A stretch of 64,000 bases of DNA, taken from the NCBI RefSeq assembly GCF_001475935.1, contig NZ_LDQA01000028.1, forward strand, positions 186,001-250,000, written 5' to 3'. Below, piece after piece: positions 24,560 to 35,596 of this stretch. Position 1 is the first letter of the stretch; every line of letters begins with the position of its first letter. The DNA is from Aureimonas ureilytica (GTDB lineage Bacteria > Pseudomonadota > Alphaproteobacteria > Rhizobiales > Rhizobiaceae). The notes beneath the pieces are model-generated. The model saw only the letters and a program-made list of their open reading frames with translations. It searched no databases and was not told the DNA's origin. The position numbers and the translations under genes are program-made.

Positions 24560-25351
24560 TCAATCGACCTTGGTGGCTGGCTGGGTGTTCGTCTTGCTGG
24601 GCGTGTGTGCCTCGGCCGTCTTGGTGGTCTTGGCCTTGTAGGGCTGGCCGTAAATGTCCACGACATTGATCATGGCCTGATCGGTCGTGTCCTTCAGGAC
24701 GGCGTTCGCCTCGTAATAGTGGCCCTGATCGATCAGGTCGGCGGCCTTGTTCACGTCGCTGATCGTATGATCCAGCGGCAGAACGGCGGTCGCGAACTGC
24801 ACATCCACATCGGCCAGCGCGAGTTTCTCGAGTGCGCCTTGGCGATCGTCCGTCTTGAGGTGCTGGCTGGCGTTCGTCACGGCGGCGATCTTTTCAGGCG
24901 TCGCCTGGAAGGCCTCGCCCAGCGACATCTGCGAGTCGACCGGTAGCCATGCGATGACCTTGCCCGCATCCGCCGGCTTCGCATCGGCCTTCGCGTCAGT
25001 CGAAACGGGCTGCGCCTTCATCGGTGCTTCCAGTTCCGAGGCGGCCTTCATGAAGACCGAGTCGTCCTTCGCCGCTTTCTGCAATTCGTCCTTCGCCTTA
25101 TGGATAAAGGTCTTGGCCTGATCCGTTTGAGCATTGAAGATCGCGAACCGCGCGGCCTGAATATCGCTCAGCGCCTGAGCGCCATCCGTGGACAGCCGCC
25201 CGACATCCTTGTCGACCGCCCGTTCCAGACGAACCTCCTGCTTGGTTTGCGTGGGCGCCGGCGCCTGGGGCACCGCGTCGGCCGCATAGGCGACACCTCC
25301 CAGAACAGTACTGGCAACCAGAAGAGCAGCAAATCCCTTGTAGACCCTCAT
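24560..25351 (-). CDS. YfdX-family periplasmic protein
   Basis: 263 residues. A signal peptide (MRVYKGFAALLVASTVLGGV, cleavage after AYAADA) precedes a helical domain matching YfdX: DVGRLSTDGAQALSDIQAAR, FIHKAKDELQKAAKDDSVFM, and GHYYEANAVLKDTTDQAMIN. YfdX proteins are periplasmic and linked to stress and acid responses in enterics, but a molecular role is not settled. The tail is low-complexity Thr/Lys. It is a single gene with a 273-bp upstream gap. Confidence 0.88.
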   Translation of the reverse strand: MRVYKGFAALLVASTVLGGVAYAADAVPQAPAPTQTKQEVRLERAVDKDVGRLSTDGAQALSDIQAARFAIFNAQTDQAKTFIHKAKDELQKAAKDDSVFMKAASELEAPMKAQPVSTDAKADAKPADAGKVIAWLPVDSQMSLGEAFQATPEKIAAVTNASQHLKTDDRQGALEKLALADVDVQFATAVLPLDHTISDVNKAADLIDQGHYYEANAVLKDTTDQAMINVVDIYGQPYKAKTTKTAEAHTPSKTNTQPATKVD

Positions 25352-25563
25352 TTTACTTCTCCATCATTCGATATTATCATCGACAAGGTTTTTTCCTTGT
25401 TGTGATGACAGTATAACGCCATCCCGGTGGGGCTGTTGCGTTACAAACTCGTCATGACGAAGGCTTAATGTTGCGGGAGGGAGCCTCCTTCCAGTGTCCC
25501 GGGGCGACTCCTGACGCTGCGGAATGCGATGCCGCGATGACCGTTCGCCGCCCCCAGACGCGC

Positions 25564-25594
25564 AAAAGGCCGGAGATGCGATCTCCGGCCTTTT
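25564..25594. terminator. Bidirectional terminator after the 25627-27585 gene
   Basis: A perfect stem AAAAGGCCGGAGAT/ATCTCCGGCCTTTT with a tiny loop, 33 bp beyond the stop of the minus-strand gene. Confidence 0.92.
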
Positions 25595-25626
25595 CGGGTT
25601 GGGGTTCGATCCGTCCTGCGTGTCGG

Positions 25627-27585
25627 TCAGTTCTTCTTGGCGGCCCAGGCGTCCAGCGCCTGCTTGAACACCCGTGCGCCGGGTATCCCCTTCTCGATCG
25701 ACATGAGCGCCCGCTGGCCGCTGTTGTAGGCCAAGGGAATGTCGATCCATTCCTCCTTGCCGAGCAAGGCCAGATTGCTGCGCACGGCTTCGGGCAGATC
25801 GTTCAGCGCGATGATGAAGAACCCGTCCGAAATCTTGCCGGAAATGCCGATCAGCGGCTCGCCGCGCGCCTGCTCGGTGGGCTTCAGCGCCAGTCGCTGG
25901 ACATTTTCGATACCGCCACCCGGCGCGCCGTTTGGCGTATCGAACATGACTTCGATCACATGGCTGGCAGGCAGCGTCTGATCCGCGTTGCGGCGGATCG
26001 TCATGGTCATCTTCATGCCCGTCGAGGGAATGTCGGCGACCGCCTGGATCGCAGGCTCGGCGGGTTTGCCCTCGGCCGGCGGCTCCTGCACGAGGCTCCA
26101 AACGACGTTTCCGTCCTGCTGGGTGCCTTCGCGATTGGCCGAGCGCTCTTCATAGAACACCGCCCGCTGGCCGACGGGGATCGCCCCTTGAGCCGGAGTC
26201 TGGGTTGGTGTCGTGGGAGCGGGCTCGGCCGCTGTGGGCGGCGGCTGCGTTGCGGCCGGATTGATCTCGGCCGCCACCACGTTGGTGCCCTCCTCCAGCG
26301 GATTGACGCCGCCGACGCCGGGGCCTTCGTCCACTTCGCTGCCATCGGGCAGAAGCCGCTGCGTGAACTGGCGCGCCGTGGACGTGTTGGTCGCCGGCGA
26401 GGTGGCGGCCGGCGCGGTGTCGTTGACCGCCCCTTGCGGCGCGGCAGCCGTTGCCGGCGTCTCGTTGGCGGGAACGCTGGCCGGGGGTTCGGCGGAATCC
26501 GTCGTGTTGGACGAATTGGACGCGACCTGGCCCGAGCCGCCGCCTGTGACGAGCGAGCGGATGTCGTCGAGATAATAGGTGCCGAGCCCGCCCAGGAGAA
26601 CGATCGCGCCGATCGCAACGCCGAGGCTTAGCCGCGAGCGGTCCTTGCCTTGCGCGCGGCGCGCGGGATAGCGCGGCGCGGCGAGATCGGGCTCGGGAAT
26701 GCCGGCATAGGGCGGTGCTCCGCCGCCCGAGCGCTCCGCCGTCGGCAGCGGCAGCGAGGCCGGCCGCAGCTGCCGAGACGCGCGCGGATCGACCGGCGCG
26801 GGCGGGGCCGGCTCAGTGGGGCCGACTTCGCCGACGCGCGGCAGCTCGGTGTCTGCGCGCTCCAGCCCGCCGGGCAGCACCGTCCGCTCCGGGCCGGAGG
26901 ACGGCGCGCGAACCGGCGGGAGCGAGCCGGGGAAGGCCGGGCGCATGGCCGGCGTCTCGCCGGGACGCGCAGAACCCACCGTCTCGTTCAGCGGTGCGCG
27001 CGGCGTGGGCGGCAGCGGAGGCGGGCGGGTCGTGGGCGTCGCGCGCGGCGTAAAGACAGGCGGCAAAGGACGCTCCGCCGCCGGCTGCGGCGGCAGATCG
27101 CGGCGCGGCTCTTCGATCCGCACGGGTGCGGACCATTCCTCGGCCGGCTCCTGCGGCTCGGGAATGATGGGTGGCGGCGACGGCTGATAGCCCGGCACAG
27201 GCGGCAGCGGGCGCGGCGCGGCAAACCCCGGCGGCGGGGCCTGCGGCAAGGCGGGCGCGGGTGGCGCCGGGACCGCCACAGGGGCCGGCTCGGCTCGCAC
27301 CGGCTCGAGCGCCGGCGTCTCGGCTCTCTCCGGCGCACGGGCGTCTAGCTCGGCCGGAGGCACCTCGTCCTGAGGCGGGTTATAATGCGCCTCGGTTTCG
27401 CGGATCGCGTCTTCCAGAACGCGATAGCGCGCTTCCACGACATGATCTTCGAGCGGCGGGTTCGCCGCTTCGATCTGCCGTGTGATCGCAGCTCTCGCCT
27501 TTTCGTAAACCTTCGCGCGCAGCTGCGGCGACGCGTTGGGCAATCCGTCGATCGTCTTGCGGAGAACGGCGGTCAGGTTCGCCAT
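25627..27585 (-). CDS. Large proline-rich single-span membrane protein, unknown function
   Basis: 652 residues from ATG 27585 (GTG 27597 possible). The N-terminal 65 residues are a helical cytoplasmic domain (GLPNASPQLRAKVYEKARAA ... VLEDAIRETE). About 230 residues of Pro/Ala/Arg-rich linker follow, then one membrane helix (LGVAIGAIVLLGGLGTYYL near 340) and a periplasmic part ending in a compact domain (GKISDGFFIIALNDLPEAVR ... VFKQALDAWAAKKN). The layout resembles envelope-spanning adaptor proteins and has a TonB/TolA-like feel. I know no named family; it seems restricted to alphaproteobacteria by style. Confidence 0.78.
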   Translation of the reverse strand: MANLTAVLRKTIDGLPNASPQLRAKVYEKARAAITRQIEAANPPLEDHVVEARYRVLEDAIRETEAHYNPPQDEVPPAELDARAPERAETPALEPVRAEPAPVAVPAPPAPALPQAPPPGFAAPRPLPPVPGYQPSPPPIIPEPQEPAEEWSAPVRIEEPRRDLPPQPAAERPLPPVFTPRATPTTRPPPLPPTPRAPLNETVGSARPGETPAMRPAFPGSLPPVRAPSSGPERTVLPGGLERADTELPRVGEVGPTEPAPPAPVDPRASRQLRPASLPLPTAERSGGGAPPYAGIPEPDLAAPRYPARRAQGKDRSRLSLGVAIGAIVLLGGLGTYYLDDIRSLVTGGGSGQVASNSSNTTDSAEPPASVPANETPATAAAPQGAVNDTAPAATSPATNTSTARQFTQRLLPDGSEVDEGPGVGGVNPLEEGTNVVAAEINPAATQPPPTAAEPAPTTPTQTPAQGAIPVGQRAVFYEERSANREGTQQDGNVVWSLVQEPPAEGKPAEPAIQAVADIPSTGMKMTMTIRRNADQTLPASHVIEVMFDTPNGAPGGGIENVQRLALKPTEQARGEPLIGISGKISDGFFIIALNDLPEAVRSNLALLGKEEWIDIPLAYNSGQRALMSIEKGIPGARVFKQALDAWAAKKN

Positions 27586-27810
27586 GAAGGGCTGCACTCG
27601 CTAAGCTTGAAGGCCACACCATTCGAACCGTCATGGCTCATGCATCGATCCGCACCCAACCGCGGGCCTTGGATCGCGCCCGTACGCCCCGAAGCTGGCG
27701 TCCATCTGAATCCCCTCGCGGAGACATGGGATGGAACCGCCGCCGGGGCGTAGCGCCCGAAGCTTCGCCCGAAAAATCGAACGGTGCGGAGAACTTATAT
27801 CAACCCTTCC

Positions 27811-29103
<1,293 letters not shown>

Positions 29104-29400
29104 GAATGCTCCTTGGCAGCCCGAAGGCCCGTTCCGCGCGCCATCGACCCAAGCGAGGACGCGCCAAAACGCGCGGAACCTCTCCGATTCCGACGCAAAA
29201 TTCCCTCGGACTATAAAGAAGCCGCGCGCGACATGCGAGGGCGCAATCCCCGATCTTTCCCCGCTTTTCCCAGAAACATCCGCCCGGCCTCGCGCACCCG
29301 CCTACGGGGAAGTTGGTTTCCTGAAGGCTGCGAAGAGCGCTAAGGAAAGGCGAAGCCCGCATGGGCTCACTGACGATCCGCTCGCCATGGAATTCCACAG

Positions 29401-30318
29401 ATGCTCTCCCGCCTCGGCCATCCCTACATGCTGCTCGGCCTGACCTCGCTGATCTGGGGCGCCAACGCCGTGGCGGGCAAGCTTGCCGTCGGCCACGTCT
29501 CGCCGATGATGATGACGCTTCTGCGCTGGGCACTGGCGAGCCTCGTTCTCCTGCCCTTCGCCTGGCCGCATCTCCAGCGAGACCGCGCGGCCCTTCGCGG
29601 GCAGGCGGGCTATTTCGTCCTGGCCGGGCTCCTGGGTTTCACAGGCTTCAACTCGATCTTCTATCTCGCCCTCAACTACACGACCGCGATCCATTCGATG
29701 ATCGTTCAGTCCTCCATGCCGCTCGTCGTCTTCGCGGGCATGTTCCTGGTGTTCCGGGCGCGAACCTCGCGGCTCCAGCTTCTGGGCTTCGGCCTCACGC
29801 TGGTCGGCGTTCTTCTGACCGCCGCGCACGGCGATCTGACGACGCTCCTGCATCTGGAGATCAATCGCGGCGACGGGTTGATGGTTCTCGCCGTCCTCTC
29901 GTTCGGTGCCTACACGATCCTTCTGTCACGCAAGCCCAAGGTGCATTGGCTGACCTCGATCTTCCTGATCTCGCTGACGGCCACCCTCACTTCGATCCCC
30001 GTGGCACTGGCGGAATCCGCGATGGGCTACACGCAATGGCCGGACTCGCAGGGCTGGGCCGTGCTGGCCTTCTCGGTTCTCCTGCCCTCGATCGCCTCCC
30101 AGAGCCTTTATATCCGGGGCATCGAGATGATCGGCGCGAACCGGGCCAATCTCTTCGTCAATCTCGTCCCGATCTTCGGCACGCTTCTGGCCGTCCTGAT
30201 TCTCGGCGAGCCGCTGTTCGCCTATCACGTCGTGGCGCTGACCCTGGTTCTCGGCGGCATTCTTCTGGCTGAAGTCGGCAAGCGGAACCAGCGGGTCGTG
30301 GGTCGCCCGAAGGCCTGA
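29401..30318 (+). CDS. EamA-type DMT-superfamily transporter
   Basis: 305 residues made of two EamA repeats, about ten membrane helices in total. Clear segments include MLLGLTSLIWGANAVAGKLA, GYFVLAGLLGFTGFNSIFYL and, in the second half, LAVLSFGAYTILLSR and LVPIFGTLLAVLILGEPLF. The GEP-containing helix 9 end is the family signature. Substrate is unknown; relatives export amino acids or metabolites. It stands alone, with a bidirectional terminator shared with serA. Confidence 0.88.
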   Translation: MLSRLGHPYMLLGLTSLIWGANAVAGKLAVGHVSPMMMTLLRWALASLVLLPFAWPHLQRDRAALRGQAGYFVLAGLLGFTGFNSIFYLALNYTTAIHSMIVQSSMPLVVFAGMFLVFRARTSRLQLLGFGLTLVGVLLTAAHGDLTTLLHLEINRGDGLMVLAVLSFGAYTILLSRKPKVHWLTSIFLISLTATLTSIPVALAESAMGYTQWPDSQGWAVLAFSVLLPSIASQSLYIRGIEMIGANRANLFVNLVPIFGTLLAVLILGEPLFAYHVVALTLVLGGILLAEVGKRNQRVVGRPKA

Positions 30319-30331
30319 CGGAGCCTACGAA

Positions 30332-30363
30332 AAAGGGCAGAGCGGTCGCCCGCCCTGCCCTTT
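30332..30363. terminator. Bidirectional terminator between DMT gene and serA
   Basis: AAAGGGCAG ... CTGCCCTTT stem with flanking A- and T-runs lies between the convergent genes. Confidence 0.88.
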
Positions 30364-30387
30364 CGCAATTTGAATCGTCCGATAAGA

Positions 30388-31980
30388 TCAGACGTCGAAG
30401 GTCAGCATCTTGGCCTGACCGATGGCATTGAGGCCACGGATCTCTTCCAGGAATTCCTCGCTCAGCGGGCCATCGAGATAGATGATGGCGATGGCGCTGC
30501 CGCCCTGCTCGTCGCGGCCGAGGTGGAAGTTCGCAATGTTGATGCCCGCTTTGCCGAAGGCGGTGCCGAGCTGGCCGATGACGCCCGGAACGTCCTTGTT
30601 GGCGGTGTAGAGCATGTAGCGGCCGACATCGGCCTCCATGTTGATGCCCTTGATCTGGATGAAGCGCGGCTTGCCGTCCGAGAAGGTCGTGCCCGCCACC
30701 GAGCGCGTCTGCTTCTTGGTCTTCACCGTCACCATGACATAGCCGTCGAACACGCCCGACTTGTCGCGGCGCACTTCGGTGACGGCGATGCCGCGCTCCT
30801 TGGCCATCAAAGGCGCGGAGACCATGTTGATCGTCTGGACCTGCGCCTTCAGAAGACCGGCAATGGCGGCCGCCGACAGGGCGCGGGTGTTCATCGTGCC
30901 CGGCGCGCCATCATACAGAATCTCGATCGCGTCGATCGGCTCGTCGGTCAGCTGGCCCGCGAAGGAGCCGAGGATTTCGGCAAGCTTCACATAGGGCGTC
31001 AGGATCGGCGCTTCCTCGGCGGTGATCGAGGGCATGTTCAGGGCGTTCGACACCGCGCCATTGACGAGATAGTCGGCCATCTGCTCGGCCACCTGAAGCG
31101 CCACATTCTCCTGCGCTTCCGTGGTGGAGGCGCCCAGATGCGGCGTGCAGACGACATTCTCGAGGCCAAACAGCGGGGAGTCGGTCGCCGGCTCGACCTC
31201 GAACACGTCGATGCCCGCGCCCGCCACCTTGCCGGCCTTGATCGCGTCGGCCAGATCCTGCTCGACGATCAGCCCGCCGCGCGCGCAGTTGATGATGCGC
31301 ACGCCCTTCTTCATCGTCGCAATGGCTTTCGCGTCGATGATGTTCTTGGTCTTGTCGGTCAGCGGCGTGTGCAGCGTGATGAAGTCGGCGCGCTTGAACA
31401 GGTCTTCCAGTTCGACCTTCTCGATGCCGAGTTCACGGGCGCGCTCCTCCGACAGGAACGGATCGAAGCCGATGACCTTCATGCGCAGGCCGACGCCGCG
31501 CGAGGCGACGATGGAGCCGATATTGCCGCAGCCGATGACGCCCAGCACCTTGCCGGTGATCTCGACGCCCATGAAGCGGTTCTTCTCCCACTTGCCGGCC
31601 TGGGTCGAGGCATCGGCGGCGGGCATCTGGCGGGCCACCGCGAACATCATCGCGATGGCATGCTCGGCTGTGGTGATCGAATTGCCGAAGGGCGTGTTCA
31701 TCACGATGATGCCCTTCCGGCTGGCGGCCGGAATATCGACATTGTCGACGCCGATGCCGGCGCGGCCGATAACCTTCAGATTGGTGGCGGCGTCGATGAT
31801 CTTCTCGGTCACCTTGGTCGCGGAACGGATCGCGAGGCCGTCATACTGGCCGATGACTTCGAGAAGCTTGTCCTTGTCCTTGCCGAGATCGGGCAGGTAA
31901 TCGACCTCGACGCCGCGATCCTTGAAGATCTGGACGGCCGTGGGAGAAAGCTTGTCGGAAACGAGAACGCGGGGTGCCAT
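30388..31980 (-). CDS. serA: D-3-phosphoglycerate dehydrogenase
   Basis: 530 residues, the long form. The N-terminal substrate domain and NAD-binding domain hold GVIGCGNIGSIVASRGVGLR, the catalytic Arg in NCARGGLIVEQDLADA and the His in CTPHLGASTTEAQENV. A middle ASB domain and a C-terminal ACT domain (NKDVPGVIGQLGTAFGKAGI) follow; the ACT domain allows feedback by serine. It makes 3-phosphohydroxypyruvate, which SerC transaminates. It lies downstream of serC on the same strand, with 215 bp between. Confidence 0.98.
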   Translation of the reverse strand: MAPRVLVSDKLSPTAVQIFKDRGVEVDYLPDLGKDKDKLLEVIGQYDGLAIRSATKVTEKIIDAATNLKVIGRAGIGVDNVDIPAASRKGIIVMNTPFGNSITTAEHAIAMMFAVARQMPAADASTQAGKWEKNRFMGVEITGKVLGVIGCGNIGSIVASRGVGLRMKVIGFDPFLSEERARELGIEKVELEDLFKRADFITLHTPLTDKTKNIIDAKAIATMKKGVRIINCARGGLIVEQDLADAIKAGKVAGAGIDVFEVEPATDSPLFGLENVVCTPHLGASTTEAQENVALQVAEQMADYLVNGAVSNALNMPSITAEEAPILTPYVKLAEILGSFAGQLTDEPIDAIEILYDGAPGTMNTRALSAAAIAGLLKAQVQTINMVSAPLMAKERGIAVTEVRRDKSGVFDGYVMVTVKTKKQTRSVAGTTFSDGKPRFIQIKGINMEADVGRYMLYTANKDVPGVIGQLGTAFGKAGINIANFHLGRDEQGGSAIAIIYLDGPLSEEFLEEIRGLNAIGQAKMLTFDV

Positions 31981-32195
31981 GGGAATGGTCCTTTGAACGA
32001 GAGCGCCGGCCGCAGCGGGGCCGCGCGTGAAAGGGGAAATCGCGAGGCGAGGCGCGCGGCACTCAAGGGCCGGGCGCAGGACCGGCGCGCACGGAGGGCA
32101 CTGCCGATCGATCGTCAGGAAGCTGTCACGCCATCAGGAGCGACAGCTCCACGCGGAGACGGACCCCCTCCCCGAACGGGAGGGGCAAGAACGCG

Positions 32196-33371
32196 TCAGG
32201 CCGCGTGAGCCAGCGATGCCTTCTGCGTCTCATAGGCATAGGCGAGCCAGGGCATCAGCGCTTCGAGATCAGCCGTCTCGACGGTCGCGCCAGTCCAGAT
32301 GCGCAGGCCCGGAGGGGCATCGCGATAGGCTGATATATCGAGGGCGACGCCCTCCTTCTCCAGAAGCGAGGCGACGCCCTTGGCGAAGGCTTCCTGACTT
32401 TCCTTCGGCAGAGCCGTCAGCGCCGGATCGGTGAACTGAAGGCAGACCGACGTGTTGGAGCGGATGTCCGGCGTCTTGGCGAGGAAACCAATCCAGTTGT
32501 TGGCTTCCACGAAACGCTCGATCACAGCGAGGTTCGCATCGGCGCGCGCCTTCAGGCCTTCCAGTCCGCCGACCGACTTGCCCCATTGGAGCGCATCCAG
32601 ATAGTCCTCGACGCAGAGCATGGAGGGCGTGTTGATCGTCTCGCCCTTGAAGATGCCCTCGATCAGCTTACCGCCCGAGGTCAGGCGGAAAATCTTCGGC
32701 AGCGGCCAGGCCGGCTTGTAGGTCGTCAGGCGCTCCACGGCGCGGGGGCTCAGGATCAACATGCCATGGGCCGCCTCGCCGCCCATGACCTTCTGCCAGG
32801 AGAAGGTGACGACATCGAGCTTGTCCCAGGGCAGGTCTTGCGCGAAGGCGGCCGAGGTCGCGTCGCAGATGGTCAGGCCCTGGCGATCGGCCGGGATCTT
32901 GTCGCCATTGGGAACGCGCACGCCCGAGGTTGTGCCGTTCCAGGTGAAGACGACGTCATGATCGAAATTCACGTCAGCGAAATCGACGATGTCGCCATAG
33001 CCCGCTTCCAGAACGCGGGCGTCGCTCAGCTTCAGCTGCTTGACGGCATCCGTCACCCAACCCGAACCAAAGCTTTCCCAGGCGACCATATCGACCGGGC
33101 GCGCGCCGAGCAGCGACCACATCGCCATCTCGACTGCGCCGGTGTCGGACGCGGGAACGATGCCGATGCGATAATCGTCGGGAACCTGAAGAATTTCGCG
33201 CGTGTCCTCGATGGCCTGGGCCAGCTTGTTCTTGCCAAGCTTGGCGCGGTGCGAGCGGCCGAGAGCGGCATCGCTCAGGGCATCCAGCGTCCAGCCGGGA
33301 CGCTTGGCACAAGGACCAGAGGAAAAGCGGGGGTTTGCCGGACGCGTGGTCGGCTTGGTGGCATTGGCCAT
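32196..33371 (-). CDS. serC: Phosphoserine aminotransferase
   Basis: 391 residues, the alphaproteobacterial type. The N-terminus [20 protein letters not shown] is characteristic. The PLP-binding Lys is in [20 protein letters not shown], and [14 protein letters not shown] carries the Asp that holds the pyridine ring. It converts 3-phosphohydroxypyruvate and glutamate to phosphoserine. It forms the serine pathway with serA just downstream and has a structured 5' leader at 33372-33420 that would sequester its ribosome-binding site. Confidence 0.97.
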   Translation of the reverse strand: MANATKPTTRPANPRFSSGPCAKRPGWTLDALSDAALGRSHRAKLGKNKLAQAIEDTREILQVPDDYRIGIVPASDTGAVEMAMWSLLGARPVDMVAWESFGSGWVTDAVKQLKLSDARVLEAGYGDIVDFADVNFDHDVVFTWNGTTSGVRVPNGDKIPADRQGLTICDATSAAFAQDLPWDKLDVVTFSWQKVMGGEAAHGMLILSPRAVERLTTYKPAWPLPKIFRLTSGGKLIEGIFKGETINTPSMLCVEDYLDALQWGKSVGGLEGLKARADANLAVIERFVEANNWIGFLAKTPDIRSNTSVCLQFTDPALTALPKESQEAFAKGVASLLEKEGVALDISAYRDAPPGLRIWTGATVETADLEALMPWLAYAYETQKASLAHAA

Positions 33372-33420
33372 CTGAAGCTACCCTTACAGATAGAAGCACC
33401 TCGTTGGGGAGGTGTGTCCC
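33372..33420 (-). ncRNA. serC-type RNA leader element
   Basis: The 49 bases before serC hold two hairpins on the minus strand. Hairpin 1 is CACCTC/GAGGTG (33397-33414); hairpin 2 is CTATC/GGTAG (33378-33392), and the ribosome-binding bases AAGGG fall within it. The serC RNA motif described upstream of serC-serA operons in alphaproteobacteria has this arrangement, with the final stem overlapping the ribosome-binding site. It should control serC translation; the signal is unknown. Confidence 0.75.
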
Positions 33421-33512
33421 GCTCATGGGGATAGGCGCGAGACATCGCGCAGTCAAGTGACATCGTGATGAAGCCGGTCTCGACGGCGCCTTCGCCGTGA
33501 AGAAGGTGAATG

Positions 33513-33539
33513 AAAAAAGGGCGACTTGCGCCGCCCTTT
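33513..33539 (-). terminator. Rho-independent terminator of the first Omp gene
   Basis: AAAGGGCG/CGCCCTTT stem with a run of six T residues on the minus strand, 30 bp past the stop at 33569. Confidence 0.88.
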
Positions 33540-33568
33540 CGATCAACACCGCGAGATAATCTGCGCGC

Positions 33569-34351
33569 CTACCAAAGACTATAGCGCAGACCAGCTGAAA
33601 TCGTGTGCCGCTCGAAGCCGCCGTCCGATCCTGTCATCGACCAGCCGGGGCGGCCCGACGATGCGCCGTCGAACTTGTAGACGTCCCCGCCTTCGGCGTT
33701 CAGGTAGCGATAGCCGATGTCAAGCGCCAGGTTCTTGCTGACATCATAGGCAACGCCGCCGGAAAGCGACCAGGCGAAACGCCAGCTCTCCTGCCCCGGT
33801 GCACCGCTGACAGAGCAGAGCGCCGAGTTGCAGACATTGAGCTTGGTATCGTCATATCCGACATGCACCGCGCCGAGACCGCCGCCGATGTAGGGCGTAA
33901 AGCCCGCCACGGTTCCGAGATCGACATAGGCATTCGCCATGACATCCCACATCGCCGCTTCCGTGCGCTCGCCGATGGCGCATTGGGTCGTACAGAAGAT
34001 CGAACTGTTGGTGGCCGAGCCGAAATCGGCCTTCGAATAGCGCGCCGTCACATCCGCGCGCAGCATGTCGGTGAAGCGATAGCCGATACCTGCACCGCCG
34101 CCGAACGCCTCATCGAGGCTCGCCTGGTTGTAGGATTCGGCCACCGAACCGGACGGCCAGCTGACGCGGCGGTCTCCGTCGAGGTCGGAGCGAAAATCAT
34201 AGGTCACGTCGCCGCGCAGATACCAGCCCGTGCCGATCTCGACCGGCACCAGTTCGGGCGCCTCGCGGTAGATCGGTCCCAGATCGGCTGCGGACGCGGC
34301 AGAAGACAAAAGCACGGCTGTGCCGAAAAGAAGAAGGGTCTTGAGTTTCAT
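33569..34351 (-). CDS. Outer membrane beta-barrel protein (Omp25/RopB type)
   Basis: 260 residues from ATG 34351. Signal peptide MKLKTLLLFGTAVLLSSAAS with cleavage at ASA-ADLG is followed by alternating beta strands that fit an eight-stranded barrel: GIGYRFTDMLRADVTARYSK, FTPYIGGGLGAVHVGYDD, LALDIGYRYLNAEGGDV, and a C-terminal strand RHTISAGLRYSLW ending in aromatic Trp. Three Cys pairs in extracellular loops are unusual for the family. It is a paralogue of the next gene, which has the same strand plan and the same orientation. Confidence 0.87.
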   Translation of the reverse strand: MKLKTLLLFGTAVLLSSAASAADLGPIYREAPELVPVEIGTGWYLRGDVTYDFRSDLDGDRRVSWPSGSVAESYNQASLDEAFGGGAGIGYRFTDMLRADVTARYSKADFGSATNSSIFCTTQCAIGERTEAAMWDVMANAYVDLGTVAGFTPYIGGGLGAVHVGYDDTKLNVCNSALCSVSGAPGQESWRFAWSLSGGVAYDVSKNLALDIGYRYLNAEGGDVYKFDGASSGRPGWSMTGSDGGFERHTISAGLRYSLW

Positions 34352-34527
34352 CGCGCTCGACCTTGGGAAACGGGAAGCCTTGGAAGCGGACGCTGCCCCG
34401 TCTTCCGACATTAACCATGACGCAGGATGCTTAATGTCGGGTTAACCGTGTTTCTTAACTTCTCGAGGCACGTGTTCGGCCCTGAGTGCCCGGCCCTCTC
34501 GAGCGGACGCCCCTCCCTTCATCCAAA

Positions 34528-34558
34528 CGAAAACCGCCGACCCTTGCGGGCCGGCGGC
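34528..34558 (-). terminator. Rho-independent terminator of the second Omp gene
   Basis: Minus-strand stem CCGCCGGCCC/GGGTCGGCGG with TTTTCGTTT behind it, about 40 bp past the stop. Confidence 0.82.
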
Positions 34559-34597
34559 TGGCAGTCATGACTGGGCGCGCTCGAAAGCGCGTGGCGC

Positions 34598-35398
34598 TCA
34601 GAAGAACGAGTAGCGCAGACCCGCACGAACCGTGTGGATATTGAAGCCGTTGTCGCGGCCCTGCACGCCCGTCGCGCCCGCGGCGCGGTCGCTGGCGTCG
34701 AAGCGGAACGCATCGCCCTCGAACACGCGGGTGTAGCGATAGCCGACATCCAGAGCCAGCGAATGGGTCAGATCCACGCTCGCACCCGCCATGAGCGAAG
34801 AGGCGAAGCGCCAGGAATCCACGCCCTCGTGGACGCCGTAATAGTTGTTCGGATCGCCGCAGGTGACCGAGCAGATCTCGTTGCGCATGTCGCCGTAGTT
34901 GACGTTGGCGACGCCGACGCCCGCGCCGAAATAAGGGGTGATCGGGCCGAAATAGGGCAGATCGACATAGGCATTGGCCATGACGGTCCACAGGCCCGCG
35001 TCGGAATGATCGTTGAAGCGGCAATCACCGCTACCGAACGAGTAGGCGCAGGCGCTCGTGCCCTTGATGTCGAAATCGTAGTAGTCGGCCGTCAGATCGG
35101 TGCGGAAATGTTCGGCCCAGCGATAGCCGACGCCGCCGCCCACAGTGTAGCCGTTCTGAAGCTCGATCGAGGAGTAGCGGAAGTCATCGCCGTAAAGGCC
35201 GGTCTGCGCGCTGAAGAAGCGGAACGAGCCGGACGTTTCCGACGAGAACATGTAGCCGGCATCGGCGCGGATATACCAGCCGCTGTAATCGGCGGGCGCT
35301 TCTTCCACGACCGGAACGGGCTCGATGATGTCGGCGGCGCGAGCCGCGACGGGGGCAAAGGACGCGCTGGCCAGCAGAACGACGACAAGCCGGTTCAT
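34598..35398 (-). CDS. Outer membrane beta-barrel protein, paralogue
   Basis: 266 residues. Signal peptide MNRLVVVLLASASFAPVAAR with cleavage at ARA-ADII; a short Pro/Glu segment is followed by YSGWYIRADAGYMFSSETSG and barrel strands such as GVGYRWAEHFRTDLTADYYD and LALDVGYRYTRVFEGDAFRF, closing with HTVRAGLRYSFF. The terminal aromatic fits outer-membrane insertion. It shares strand order and loop cysteines with the gene at 33569-34351. Each has its own terminator, so they are separate units. Confidence 0.87.
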   Translation of the reverse strand: MNRLVVVLLASASFAPVAARAADIIEPVPVVEEAPADYSGWYIRADAGYMFSSETSGSFRFFSAQTGLYGDDFRYSSIELQNGYTVGGGVGYRWAEHFRTDLTADYYDFDIKGTSACAYSFGSGDCRFNDHSDAGLWTVMANAYVDLPYFGPITPYFGAGVGVANVNYGDMRNEICSVTCGDPNNYYGVHEGVDSWRFASSLMAGASVDLTHSLALDVGYRYTRVFEGDAFRFDASDRAAGATGVQGRDNGFNIHTVRAGLRYSFF

Positions 35399-35566
35399 AT
35401 CAAAGATCTCCAGACTTCGAATTCACAGCGGCTCGGGTTCCGCGTTCGATCGAAATCTAAAGATTAATGATTAACTGGAGATTACCTCCCGCTGGGGAAG
35501 AGGGTAAACCTGTGACGATTGTGTTACAGTTGCTCAGCCAGATGACACAGTCATCCTCGAGCCACC

Positions 35567-35596
35567 GATCCGCGCACAGCCGCGCGGATCTTTTTC
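35567..35596 (+). terminator. Plus-strand hairpin terminator downstream of glmM
   Basis: GATCCGCGC/GCGCGGATC with a six-base loop is followed by TTTTT on the plus strand. Both neighbouring genes are on the minus strand, so it either acts weakly in reverse for glmM or ends an unannotated plus-strand transcript. Confidence 0.7.

Noticed and set aside
30370-32208. 612-codon frame antisense to serA, and a similar 602-codon one (37399-39207) antisense to ftsH
   Set aside because: Both are shadows of highly conserved genes and lack any motif.
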